From Desulfurella acetivorans A63 (GTDB taxonomy: Bacteria; Campylobacterota_A; Desulfurellia; Desulfurellales; Desulfurellaceae), in contig CP007051.1 in NCBI GenBank assembly GCA_000517565.1, positions 705,039 to 769,038 on the forward strand: 64,000 nucleotides of DNA, in the 5' to 3' direction. Of this stretch, positions 44,496 through 52,766 are shown piece after piece. The notes under the pieces are model-generated. The model was not told the DNA's origin. It saw only the letters and a list, made by a program, of their open reading frames with translations, and searched no databases. Within the stretch, counting starts at the first letter, position 1. Each line of letters opens with the position of its first letter. Made by a program: the position numbers and the translations under genes.

Positions 44496-45361
44496 AGAGA
44501 ACTTTTTTTGGCAAATATATGTGAGTATTTAGGTTTGTTAAGGTATTTTTCCACAACCGAACATTTTATTATAAACAAAAAAAACACCCTATCGTCGTCA
44601 AACTCTGAAAGTGTTTCAAAGTTGCCCTGCCCTTTTGATATAATAACATCAGCTTTTTTATAGATTTTTTTGCATAGATTATCACAGTAATCAGGCCAGA
44701 AACCAGGTGTTGGCTTTGTACTTTCAATTAGTGTTCCTATCTCTTCCAAACCCAAACCTTCAATGTCATTTTTGGTTACATCATTTATTATTGGTTTTCC
44801 TCGTAAGGCAATGTAGATATTTAAATTTGGATAAAGGTTTTTTATGGTTTGTAAAAGCAGTTTGTCAAAAACAATTTCTCCTGCATTATCTGCTAAAAAA
44901 AGCAATGTTTTAGCTTTGGTTATTTTTAATTTGAAATCTTCAATATCGTTAACCAAAAAACCTTCAATAATTGCCTTGTTAAGTGTTTCTTTTATGTTGA
45001 ATTTTTCTATTTGAGAGCCAAAATCAATTATATTTCCTGCAACAGAAATATTTATTGCGGCTTGCAATTTATCATCTGAGTCTTTAATGTAGCGTTTTAG
45101 ATCATCTACGTAGTTAAGCGCTATTTTATTGTATTTCTTTTTAATTTCACTGTATGGATCGTCATGGTCAAGTGTTTTTGTTATAGAGCCATACACAAAC
45201 TCTGATATTAAAGGTGGTGCTACATTATATTCAGTTTCAGATAATACTTTTGCTACATTTTTTAATGCCCTTATGGCATCATCGTCTTTTTTGCTGATGA
45301 TTTCTGTAGCTCTAATAGCTTGCGAAACAAAGCAAACAAAACACTCTGGTTTTACTTTCAC
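44489..45361 (-). CDS. DUF89/ARMT1-family protein (damage-control phosphatase-like)
   Basis: A 290-residue protein starting with GTG. The N-terminal CFVCFVSQAIRATEI has the CxxC of the bacterial/archaeal DUF89 subfamily. AGNIIDFGSQ, FLADNAGEIVFDKLL and VIISKGQGNFETL are the metal- and substrate-binding signatures of this fold. Characterised relatives are metal-dependent phosphatases acting on damaged sugar phosphates or cofactors. It overlaps rnhB-queH by 7 nt. A TATAAT ends 7 nt before the GTG. Confidence 0.82.
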   Translation of the reverse strand: MKVKPECFVCFVSQAIRATEIISKKDDDAIRALKNVAKVLSETEYNVAPPLISEFVYGSITKTLDHDDPYSEIKKKYNKIALNYVDDLKRYIKDSDDKLQAAINISVAGNIIDFGSQIEKFNIKETLNKAIIEGFLVNDIEDFKLKITKAKTLLFLADNAGEIVFDKLLLQTIKNLYPNLNIYIALRGKPIINDVTKNDIEGLGLEEIGTLIESTKPTPGFWPDYCDNLCKKIYKKADVIISKGQGNFETLSEFDDDRVFFLFIIKCSVVEKYLNKPKYSHIFAKKSSLC

Positions 45362-45368
45362 AAAAAGT

Positions 45369-45396
45369 ATTATACTACAAAAAAATTTTAAGTAAA
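45369..45396 (-). promoter_or_regulatory. Predicted promoter of the DUF89 gene (leaderless geometry)
   Basis: On the minus strand TTTACT (45396-45391), a 16-nt spacer and TATAAT (45374-45369), then 7 nt to the GTG start. It is divergent from the thioredoxin-like gene promoter. Confidence 0.55.
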
Positions 45397-45409
45397 GAAT
45401 AGTTTTAAT

Positions 45410-45438
45410 TTTACAAAATTACAAATTTATGCTAATAT
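45410..45438 (+). promoter_or_regulatory. Predicted promoter of the thioredoxin-like/DUF364/argFG operon
   Basis: TTTACA (45410-45415), a 17-nt spacer and TAATAT (45433-45438) with an extended -10 TG, then 9 nt to the ATG at 45448. No Shine-Dalgarno is seen. Confidence 0.5.
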
Positions 45439-45447
45439 TACAAGCCT

Positions 45448-45756
45448 ATGAAAGTAATTGATTCATTGGATGGCTTTAATAAGGCAATTGATAGCAAACC
45501 ATTAGTTGGTATACTTTTTAGCTCAAACAGTTGTTCAACATGCAAAGCCCTATCATTTAAACTAAAAGATAGAGATGACTTTTTTGAAGTTTACATAGAT
45601 AATTTACCTCAAATCGTATCTGTAACAAATATCTACAGTGCACCAACAATTGCCATTTATTTTGAAAAAAAACAAATCAATGTTTTTAGCGGTGTATTTT
45701 CATTAAATGATGTTTTAGATTATATAGAAAGAGTACAAAATTATGTATATACATGA
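45448..45756 (+). CDS. Thioredoxin-like protein with CSTC active site
   Basis: A 102-residue thioredoxin fold. SNSCSTCKALSFKL near 27-40 carries a CxxC with Ser-Thr between the cysteines. The cis-proline segment is IYSAPTIAIYF, and GVFSLNDVLDYI forms the last helix. It lacks a signal peptide, so it is cytoplasmic. It is the first gene of an operon with a DUF364 protein, an unknown protein, argF and argG. It overlaps the DUF364 gene by 14 nt, which suggests a shared function. Confidence 0.8.
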   Translation: MKVIDSLDGFNKAIDSKPLVGILFSSNSCSTCKALSFKLKDRDDFFEVYIDNLPQIVSVTNIYSAPTIAIYFEKKQINVFSGVFSLNDVLDYIERVQNYVYT

Positions 45757-46477
45757 AGCAATTTATGAAACAGCAAGACAAAAAGCACTTGAATTGGAAA
45801 TAAGCGATATAAGAATTGGACTTGGTTATACCTGTGTTGAGCTTAATAGGACTTTTTTTGGGCTTTCGTATACATTTGCAAAAGAACTAAACCATGTAAG
45901 TTGCAATGTTTTAGATATCGGTGAAAAAATTATAGGTAAAAAAGCTATAGAACTATTAAATGGGATTTTTTCATACAATTTGCTTGATAGTGCTCTTGCT
46001 ATAGCCTGCGCAAATGCTATATTAAATAAGCCGCAAGAAAATTATTCTGATTTTTTAAATCTCATTGAAAAAGAGCACACTGTTGTAATGGTAGGCTATT
46101 TTGCACCAATTATTGAAAGCATTAAAAAAAGAGCGAAAAGTTTAAAAATTATAGAAAGGGATCCAAGGTTTGAATCACTTCCTGACTGGGCAAGTTATTT
46201 TGAGTTGAAAAATTGCGATATTGCAATAATTTCTGCAACAACACTTGTAAATAAAACAATTGATAGCATATTAAATTTTTCTAGTGCAAGGTATAACATT
46301 ATTTTAGGTGCTACATGTACAATGTCTGAGCAAGTATTTTTAAATACCAAAGCTACGCATTTGTGCGGGATAAGTGTTATCGATAAAGACAAAATTAAAA
46401 CGCTAATCAGCCTTGCAGCAGGAACAAGGTTGATTTCAAAATATACAAAAAAAGAGTGTGTTTTATGCAGATCTTAA
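45743..46477 (+). CDS. DUF364-family protein with N-terminal DUF4213-like domain
   Basis: A 244-residue protein resembling the DUF4213/DUF364 proteins of anaerobes, proposed to chelate metal. The N-terminal enolase-N-like part includes ISDIRIGLGYTCVEL; the Rossmann-like C-terminal part includes VVMVGYFAPIIESI, IIERDPR, CDIAIISATTLVNKTI and YNIILGATCTMSEQVF. Cysteines near the end (ECVLC) could bind metal or be redox partners of the thioredoxin-like protein. The biochemical role is unknown. Confidence 0.7.
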   Translation: MYIHEAIYETARQKALELEISDIRIGLGYTCVELNRTFFGLSYTFAKELNHVSCNVLDIGEKIIGKKAIELLNGIFSYNLLDSALAIACANAILNKPQENYSDFLNLIEKEHTVVMVGYFAPIIESIKKRAKSLKIIERDPRFESLPDWASYFELKNCDIAIISATTLVNKTIDSILNFSSARYNIILGATCTMSEQVFLNTKATHLCGISVIDKDKIKTLISLAAGTRLISKYTKKECVLCRS

Positions 46478-47103
46478 ATCAAGCAAAAAACAAAATTTTG
46501 CCATTAATTCAAGATTTTTTAGACAAAATGGTTTTTTTTGAAACAAAAGGAAATTGCCTGTATACAGATTTTTTGGGTGCAAAAAGCGAAGGTTTAACAT
46601 TTGGCGATATAAAAGAAACTTTAAGTGTTGAGCAAATAATGGGCTTAGATCTTGATAGCGATAAAAATAAAGAGCTATTTGTAGGTTTTTTAAATGCATT
46701 TGTCAATTTTTACAATAAAGAGCCTTCAACAATTTTTTGCAAAAATAATCAGTTTTGCTTTAATGAGATGGGAAACAGGTTTTTTAAGCGCTATGGCTCA
46801 AATTTAAGCATGTGTTTTATTGATAATCTTGAAAGTAATTTTGAGATTCTAAATAAGTATGGTTTTAAAATAAATTTTTTAAATTTTCAAGAAAATGCTT
46901 TTCAAGAGCGTATTTTTGATTGCATTGCAAACAATTTTTTGGTATTGTGTAATGGGTATTGCCTTACAAAGCCGTGGGCAGATGATATTTTAGAAATATC
47001 GTCAATGGACAATGCAAATAGGCTTGTTATTTTTTTTGGCCCCCAAAGTGCTTTTGTAAGTATGATTAATCTAAAGAGGCTTTGCTTTTTTAAGGAGGTT
47101 TAA
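46465..47103 (+). CDS. Hypothetical protein, possibly a diverged DUF364 relative
   Basis: A 212-residue protein from ATG 46465, overlapping the previous gene by 13 nt. I do not recognise the family. The size and order of elements resemble its neighbour: a helical first half, FVGFLNAFVNFYNKEPS in the place of the neighbour's ANAILNKPQ, and RLVIFFGPQSAFVS near the end like YNIILGATCTMSEQ. It is cysteine-containing (CKNNQFC, CNGYC). A duplicated, diverged paralogue is inference. Its stop overlaps the argF start (TAATG). Confidence 0.55.
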   Translation: MQILNQAKNKILPLIQDFLDKMVFFETKGNCLYTDFLGAKSEGLTFGDIKETLSVEQIMGLDLDSDKNKELFVGFLNAFVNFYNKEPSTIFCKNNQFCFNEMGNRFFKRYGSNLSMCFIDNLESNFEILNKYGFKINFLNFQENAFQERIFDCIANNFLVLCNGYCLTKPWADDILEISSMDNANRLVIFFGPQSAFVSMINLKRLCFFKEV

Positions 47104-48029
47104 TGATTCACCACTATTTAAGCCCAACGGATTTTGATATACAAACAACCCTTAAAGTTATCGATTTTGGTTTGCAAATAAAAGAAAAAATTAAAAAAAG
47201 ACAAGAATTTAAACCTTTTAAAGATTTTATACTGGCAATGATATTTGAAAAATCTTCCACAAGAACAAGAGTTTCATTTGAGGCTGGCTTTAAAAAACTT
47301 GGAGGACAGACAATCTTTTTGTCTTCAAAAGATATACAGCTTGGGCGTGGGGAAACAATAGAGGATACAGCAAAAGTAATTTCAAGTTATTGTGATATTA
47401 TAATGATACGCACATTTGAGCATCAAAGGTTAATTGATTTTTCATTAAACTCAAGCTCTCCTGTAATAAATGGGTTAAGTGATCTGTTGCATCCCTGTCA
47501 GAGTCTGACAGATATGTTAACTATAAAGGAGCATTTTGGTAGTTTTCATAATATAAAATTAGCTTATGTTGGCGATGGAAATAATATGGCAAATTCTTTA
47601 CTTTTGCATTGTGCTATGCTTGGTATTGATATATCAATTGCCTGTCCAAAAGACTATAGCCCAAGCGGTTTAATTGTAAAAGAAGCCATTGAGATTTCTA
47701 AAGAAACAAACTCAAATATAATTATAACAGATGATCCAATAGAAGCTCTAAGCGGTGCAAATGTCGTTTACACAGATGTTTGGACTTCTATGGGGCAGGA
47801 AGACCAAAAAGAAAAAAAACATTCAATATTAAAAAAATTTCAGATAGATCAAAAACTATGTTCATTTGCAGATAGTAATTTTATTTTTATGCATTGTCTG
47901 CCGGCTCATAGGAATGAAGAAGTTACAGCCGATATTATTGATGGCAAACATTCTGTGGTATTTAACCAGGCAGAAAATCGATTATATACCCAAATGGCAA
48001 TAATTTTTAATTTAATAAATAAGGAGTAA
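47103..48029 (+). CDS. argF: Ornithine carbamoyltransferase
   Basis: A 308-residue enzyme that makes citrulline from ornithine and carbamoyl phosphate. Carbamoyl-phosphate motif SSTRTRVSFEAG, IMIRTFEHQ, LLHPCQSLTDM, VYTDVWTSMGQE and the catalytic HCLPAHRNEEV are all present. The SMG loop marks an OTCase rather than an ATCase. An AAGGAGG precedes the start. It lies directly upstream of argG. Confidence 0.96.
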   Translation: MIHHYLSPTDFDIQTTLKVIDFGLQIKEKIKKRQEFKPFKDFILAMIFEKSSTRTRVSFEAGFKKLGGQTIFLSSKDIQLGRGETIEDTAKVISSYCDIIMIRTFEHQRLIDFSLNSSSPVINGLSDLLHPCQSLTDMLTIKEHFGSFHNIKLAYVGDGNNMANSLLLHCAMLGIDISIACPKDYSPSGLIVKEAIEISKETNSNIIITDDPIEALSGANVVYTDVWTSMGQEDQKEKKHSILKKFQIDQKLCSFADSNFIFMHCLPAHRNEEVTADIIDGKHSVVFNQAENRLYTQMAIIFNLINKE

Positions 48030-48033
48030 CACT

Positions 48034-49239
48034 ATGAGTGTAAAAAAAGTTGTCTTAGCTTATTCTGGAGGGCTTGACACATCAGTTATAATTAAATGGT
48101 TAATGGATAAGTATAATTGTGAAGTTATAGCCTACACTGCAGATTTGGGACAAAATGAACCGCTTGAACCTATTAAAGCAAAAGCGCTCAAAACCGGCGC
48201 AAGTAAAGCTTATGTAGAAGATTTAAGAAAAGAATTTTTAGAAGACTATGTAATGAAAGCTTTTAAAATGAATGCACTGTATGAAAATAAATACCCGCTT
48301 GCTACTGCACTTGGCAGGCCACTTATTACAAAAAAACTCGTTGAGATTGCAATAAAAGAAGGTGCTGACGCTATAGCACATGGTTCAACTGGCAAGGGTA
48401 ATGATCAGGTAAGATTTGATGTTTCTGCTGTTGCGCTTAAGCCGGATATTAAAGTGCTTGTACCTGTTAGAGACTGGGAGTTAAAATCCAGAGAAGAAGA
48501 AATTGAATACGCTAAAAAATTCAATATTGAAATTCCAATTACCAAAGAAAAACCTTATTCAATTGACAGAAACATCTGGGGTGTGGCAATTGAAGCAGGT
48601 ATTTTAGAAGACCCGGAACAAGAAACTCCAGAAGATATCTTTTCTCTAACAAAAAATCCTCTTGAGGCGCCAGATAAGCCACAATACATAACAATTGGTT
48701 TTGAAAAAGCTATTCCGGTAAGCATAGATGGCAACAAAATGCCAATTGTTGATCTGGTAACACAACTAAATCACATTGCAGGCTCACATGGTATTGGCAG
48801 GATTGATATGATTGAAAACAGGCTTGTTGGGATAAAATCAAGAGAAGTTTACGAAGCGCCAGCTGCTGTAAGTTTGCTTGAAGCAAAAAGAGCTTTAGAA
48901 CAGTTAATTTTAGATAGAGAAGCAATGCACTTTAAAGATCAGCTTTCTATAAAATATTCAGAACTTGTATATTATGGTTTGTGGTTTTCACCGCTAAGAG
49001 AAGCTTTAGATGCTTTTGCTGACAAATTGTGTGAAAATTTAACAGGCGAAGTTACAATAAAGCTATATAAAGGTTCTGTAGTGGCAGTTTCAAGAAAATC
49101 ACCATATTCTATTTACAATAAAAACCTTGCTACCTATGAAGCATCTGATACTTTTAAACATAAAGATGGCGAGGGATTTTGTAATATTTGGGGTTTGCCT
49201 TTGAAAGTAATGGCAAGCATAAAATATTCACAAAAGTAA
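48034..49239 (+). CDS. argG: Argininosuccinate synthase
   Basis: A 401-residue PP-loop ligase. ATP loop AYSGGLDTSVIIKWL; KYPLATALGRPLI; IAHGSTGKGNDQVRFD; DRNIWGVAIEAG. It condenses citrulline and aspartate. It follows argF by 4 nt with a GGAG. argH is not in the window. A hairpin follows the stop codon. Confidence 0.97.
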   Translation: MSVKKVVLAYSGGLDTSVIIKWLMDKYNCEVIAYTADLGQNEPLEPIKAKALKTGASKAYVEDLRKEFLEDYVMKAFKMNALYENKYPLATALGRPLITKKLVEIAIKEGADAIAHGSTGKGNDQVRFDVSAVALKPDIKVLVPVRDWELKSREEEIEYAKKFNIEIPITKEKPYSIDRNIWGVAIEAGILEDPEQETPEDIFSLTKNPLEAPDKPQYITIGFEKAIPVSIDGNKMPIVDLVTQLNHIAGSHGIGRIDMIENRLVGIKSREVYEAPAAVSLLEAKRALEQLILDREAMHFKDQLSIKYSELVYYGLWFSPLREALDAFADKLCENLTGEVTIKLYKGSVVAVSRKSPYSIYNKNLATYEASDTFKHKDGEGFCNIWGLPLKVMASIKYSQK

Positions 49240-49242
49240 GCT

Positions 49243-49264
49243 ATAGGGGCAAATGTGCCCCTAT
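49243..49264 (+). terminator. Hairpin after argG
   Basis: An 8-bp perfect stem ATAGGGGC / GCCCCTAT with a 6-nt loop, 3 nt after the argG stop. No T-run follows, so it may only partly terminate before trmB. Confidence 0.5.
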
Positions 49265-49275
49265 CTACATTTAAT

Positions 49276-50397
49276 ATGCCTCATGCAATAATAAAAACCA
49301 ATAAAAATTTAAATGATATAGAATGTGTTAATATCTTCAGGTATAAAAATAAAGGAATACTGCCTTTAGATGAATTTAGATGCTTTTTGGATGTTTACAA
49401 AAAACAAGATTTGCTTATTATTAAGCTAAACAAAGCTACTCGCTCTATTATTACAGATAAATTAAAGGATGCAATTTTAGATACTGCAGAAAAAATCGCA
49501 GATAATTTAAATTGCGAAATAGTTTCACATAATCTTGAACATACAAATACAAATATAGAATTTTGCGATTGTTATGAAAGCGTTTACCCACAAAAGATAC
49601 TTACATACAACAAAGAATCAATTAATAATTTAGAAATTGGTTTCGGTCGTGGTGAGTTTTTGATAAATCTTGCAAAACAAAAGCCAGAAGAGTCTTTTTT
49701 GGGTATTGAAGTTTACGGTAAAGATTTTCTTTTTGCGCTAAATCGTTGTTGCAATGAAAAGCTAAATAACGTGAAACTTTTGAATTATGATTGTAACCAC
49801 GTGATTGATTTATTTGACAACAATTCTTTTGATAATATTTATGTAAACTTCCCCGAACCGTGGTTTAAGCTTTATCGAATCAAACACTCAATTTTCAATA
49901 AAATTACATTTCAAAAAATTACCGACAAATTAAAACAAAACGGCTTTTTGCATATAGTTACAGATAATTATCCATTTGCCGTTTATAGTGCAATTATTGG
50001 ACAATTTTTTTCATTGAAGCCTTTAGGTAAATTTTTTATTGAAACAATCGATGATTTTGATACGCTTTATGCAAAAAAATGGAAACGCCTAAACAGGACT
50101 TTTTACAGGCTTTGCCTTCAAAAACCATTTTGCAGCCCAAAAACCACATTAAAAAAATTCGATTTTCCTCTAAAGCTTGAAAAATTTGAGTACAAAAGTA
50201 AAGATTTAATATTTAAAATTCTTGGAATATTTGAAAATAATAGTATTGATTATAAAATTATAGAAACTGCTATTGGTAATTATCTAGCCCAGCATGTTTT
50301 TTTTGGTTTAAAAGATAAAACAATATTTTTATTGCCCCAGACAAATTTTATTTATACAAGTGACTTTTGTGATGCATTAGAAAAAGTTATTAAGTAG
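49276..50397 (+). CDS. trmB: tRNA (guanine-N7-)-methyltransferase, long Campylobacterota-like form
   Basis: A 373-residue protein from ATG 49276; the in-frame GTG at 49255 lies inside the argG hairpin. The Rossmann methyltransferase core has LEIGFGRGEFLINLA, FLGIEVYGKDF and YVNFPEPWFK (the usual FPDPWPK motif), then FLHIVTDNYPFA. An N-terminal extension of about 120 residues and a C-terminal extension make it much longer than E. coli TrmB (about 239). It methylates G46 of tRNA. No Shine-Dalgarno is evident. Confidence 0.88.
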   Translation: MPHAIIKTNKNLNDIECVNIFRYKNKGILPLDEFRCFLDVYKKQDLLIIKLNKATRSIITDKLKDAILDTAEKIADNLNCEIVSHNLEHTNTNIEFCDCYESVYPQKILTYNKESINNLEIGFGRGEFLINLAKQKPEESFLGIEVYGKDFLFALNRCCNEKLNNVKLLNYDCNHVIDLFDNNSFDNIYVNFPEPWFKLYRIKHSIFNKITFQKITDKLKQNGFLHIVTDNYPFAVYSAIIGQFFSLKPLGKFFIETIDDFDTLYAKKWKRLNRTFYRLCLQKPFCSPKTTLKKFDFPLKLEKFEYKSKDLIFKILGIFENNSIDYKIIETAIGNYLAQHVFFGLKDKTIFLLPQTNFIYTSDFCDALEKVIK

Positions 50398-50403
50398 TGT
50401 AAA

Positions 50404-51477
50404 TTACAAATTGCTTTTGCTTACCTGGGCTTGCTCAAACGTAGCAACTTCTGTGATGATTTTAGCTGCTGCTTCAATAATTGGTATGGATAGCACTGCA
50501 CCACTGCCCTCGCCTAACCTCATATCAAGCTGTAATATTGGCTTTAAGTCAAGATAAGAAAGCATTAAATTATGGCCTTTTTCTTTCGATAAATGTCCAG
50601 CAAACATATATTGTTTTGTTACTGGATTTAATTTGTAAGCCAAAAGCGCTGCAGATGTAGAAATTAGTCCATCAATAACTACAGGTATTTTATTGTAACA
50701 AGCAGCCAAAATAACGCCTGCTATTGCGCCAATTTCAAAGCCTCCTATTTTTGATAATACATCTATGGCATCATCTGGATCTGGTTTGTGAAGGTTTATG
50801 GCTTTTTTAATTATTAAAACCTTATTTTTTAGCATTTCATCTGTAATGAGTGTGCCTTGTCCTGTCATAAGCTCTACTTCGTTTTTTGTTATACAAGCTC
50901 CAATTGCACTAGCTGCTGTTGTATTTGAGATACCCATATCACCTGTTGCTATAAGATTTAATTTTTCAGAATGTATATATTTATTTGCAATATCAAAGCC
51001 AATCATTATGGATTGGATAGCTTCTTTTCTGGTCATTGCATACTGTTTTGTAAAATTATTTGTACCGTTTTTAACTTTATTTACTATAAAAGTGCTTTTT
51101 TGTAAGTTTGAAATATTTTTCCAATCGCATAAACTTCCAACATCTGCAACTATGGTAAAACAATTGTTTAGCCTTGCAAGTGCATTGATTGTAGCAACGC
51201 CTTCAATAAAAGCTTTTATCATTTCACAAGTAACCTCTTGCGGATATGCACTAACATTTTCTTCGGCTACGCCATGATCAGCTGCCATTACAAAAACGCC
51301 TTTATTTTCTATTTTTGGCTCAAGCGTTGAGTAAATCGCACAGAGTTTTTCGGCTATGTCATTTACATATCCAAGGGCTCTATATGGCATAATAAGTCGT
51401 GAAGTTTTTTCTTTTGCTTTCTCTAATACATCATCATTGATCGGTGTAATGTTGTAAACTATATCTTTTAACTCCAT
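50404..51477 (-). CDS. cobT: Nicotinate-nucleotide:dimethylbenzimidazole phosphoribosyltransferase
   Basis: The start at 51477 follows AGAGG and gives 357 residues, the usual CobT length. Motifs: FVMAADHGVAEENVSAYP, EVTCEMIKAFIEG, TGDMGISNTTAASAIG, GGFEIGAIAGVILAA, VVIDGLISTSAAL and MRLGEGSGAVLSIPIIEAA. CobT activates the lower ligand of cobalamin. No other cob gene is in the window, so it may serve salvage for MetH. An 88-nt gap separates it from the acyl-CoA dehydrogenase upstream. Confidence 0.95.
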   Translation of the reverse strand: MELKDIVYNITPINDDVLEKAKEKTSRLIMPYRALGYVNDIAEKLCAIYSTLEPKIENKGVFVMAADHGVAEENVSAYPQEVTCEMIKAFIEGVATINALARLNNCFTIVADVGSLCDWKNISNLQKSTFIVNKVKNGTNNFTKQYAMTRKEAIQSIMIGFDIANKYIHSEKLNLIATGDMGISNTTAASAIGACITKNEVELMTGQGTLITDEMLKNKVLIIKKAINLHKPDPDDAIDVLSKIGGFEIGAIAGVILAACYNKIPVVIDGLISTSAALLAYKLNPVTKQYMFAGHLSKEKGHNLMLSYLDLKPILQLDMRLGEGSGAVLSIPIIEAAAKIITEVATFEQAQVSKSNL

Positions 51478-51565
51478 TTTAAACCTCTTTTTTTTAAAAA
51501 ACCTCCCTTGTTTTTTACTATTACTTTTTAATTTTGTCAATATTATAACTACTTTTTATATATTT

Positions 51566-52702
51566 TCACCCTATTGCAGCCCTTGCAATAATAACCATCA
51601 TAATATCGGATGTTCCAGCAGATGGCCCAAGTACAAAAGAATCTCTTAAGAATCTAGTGACGATAGATTCTTCAACTACGCCATAGCCACCATGTATATC
51701 TACAGCCATTTTTGCACACTTTTGAGCTGCTTCTGTTGTGTAGTATTTTGCCATTGCAAACTCTAGATCACACCTTTGGCCTTTATCTTGCATACTGGCT
51801 GCTCTATAGCCAAGTAGTCTTGAAATCTCAAGATCCAGTTTCATCTGTGCAAGTTTATTTTGTATTGTTTGAAGGTTGCTTATAGGCTTGCCATACAATA
51901 TGCGTTTTTTTGAGAAATTAACCGATTGTTCTAAAAGCGTGGAAATTATGCCAAGACCTACGCCTACCATACCCCCTCTGCCTACTTCGCCAATTGCGCT
52001 CATTGCTACCCTCATACCTTTACCTTCTTCACCAAGTAGATTTTCTTGAGGCACTTTACAGTTTTGGAGCAAGATCTCACCTACACTGCACCCATGAAGC
52101 CCTATTTCATTCCAGTCTTTTCCCCTTTTGAAACCTTCAAAATTATCTTCAATAATGAATGTAGAAAAAGCTTTTGGGTTATTTGGGTCTTTTGCCAATA
52201 CTACAAATGTATTGGCAACAGGGGCATTTGTTAGCATTATTTTTCTTCCGTTTAGTATGTAATAATTGCCTTCTTTTGTATAAGTTGTTTCTATGCCAGT
52301 TGGATCTGATCCGCCTGTAGTTTCAGTTACTGCTACCGTAGCGAGTTTTTCACCACTTGAAAGACCTGGAAGGTACCTTTGTTTTTGATCATCATTGCCA
52401 GATTTTAAAATAGGCTCAATGCCAAGGCCAAATATCTGAAGCATCATGGAAACGCCAGGTGAAACTTTAGCTATTTCTTCTAGAGCAATAAGCCTTGCAA
52501 CATAACCAAGACATAAGCCGCCATACTCTTTTGGTATAAATACACCTGTAAGCTTTGCCTGCTTTATAGCTTCTACCACTTCTTTGTCTGCAGTTTTGTT
52601 TTGTTCCATTTCTTTTACTTTAGTTGCAATTTTGCTGGCTGTAAAGTCTGCAACTTGTTTTCTAAAATCTTCCTGTTCTTGTGTAAAAGTGAAATCAATC
52701 AT
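51566..52702 (-). CDS. Acyl-CoA dehydrogenase family flavoprotein with Ala at the usual catalytic Glu
   Basis: The start at 52702 after GGAGG gives 378 residues. Family features: FIPKEYGGLCLGYVARLIAL, VAVTETTGGSD, NGRKIMLTNAPVA, and KYYTTEAAQKCAKMAVDIHG. The C-terminal E-G-T motif that normally supplies the base reads SAGTSD, so Ala362 replaces Glu. Isovaleryl- and long-chain enzymes keep a base elsewhere; here E239 (IGEVGR) is a candidate. The substrate is uncertain; butyryl/crotonyl chemistry is suggested by the operon. A terminator separates it from bdhA. Confidence 0.85.
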   Translation of the reverse strand: MIDFTFTQEQEDFRKQVADFTASKIATKVKEMEQNKTADKEVVEAIKQAKLTGVFIPKEYGGLCLGYVARLIALEEIAKVSPGVSMMLQIFGLGIEPILKSGNDDQKQRYLPGLSSGEKLATVAVTETTGGSDPTGIETTYTKEGNYYILNGRKIMLTNAPVANTFVVLAKDPNNPKAFSTFIIEDNFEGFKRGKDWNEIGLHGCSVGEILLQNCKVPQENLLGEEGKGMRVAMSAIGEVGRGGMVGVGLGIISTLLEQSVNFSKKRILYGKPISNLQTIQNKLAQMKLDLEISRLLGYRAASMQDKGQRCDLEFAMAKYYTTEAAQKCAKMAVDIHGGYGVVEESIVTRFLRDSFVLGPSAGTSDIMMVIIARAAIG

Positions 52703-52718
52703 AAAAACCTCCAAAAAA

Positions 52719-52758
52719 ATACCAATAAGATTATATTTAATATAAACCTTATTGGTAT
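52719..52758 (-). terminator. Intrinsic terminator between bdhA and the acyl-CoA dehydrogenase gene
   Basis: Arms ATACCAATAAG and CTTATTGGTAT pair perfectly, and the inner bases extend the stem (TTATATT-TAATATAA). On the minus strand a 7-T run follows directly, then the GGAGG of the next gene. It should reduce transcription into the acyl-CoA dehydrogenase. Confidence 0.8.
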
Positions 52759-52766
52759 CAAATCAA

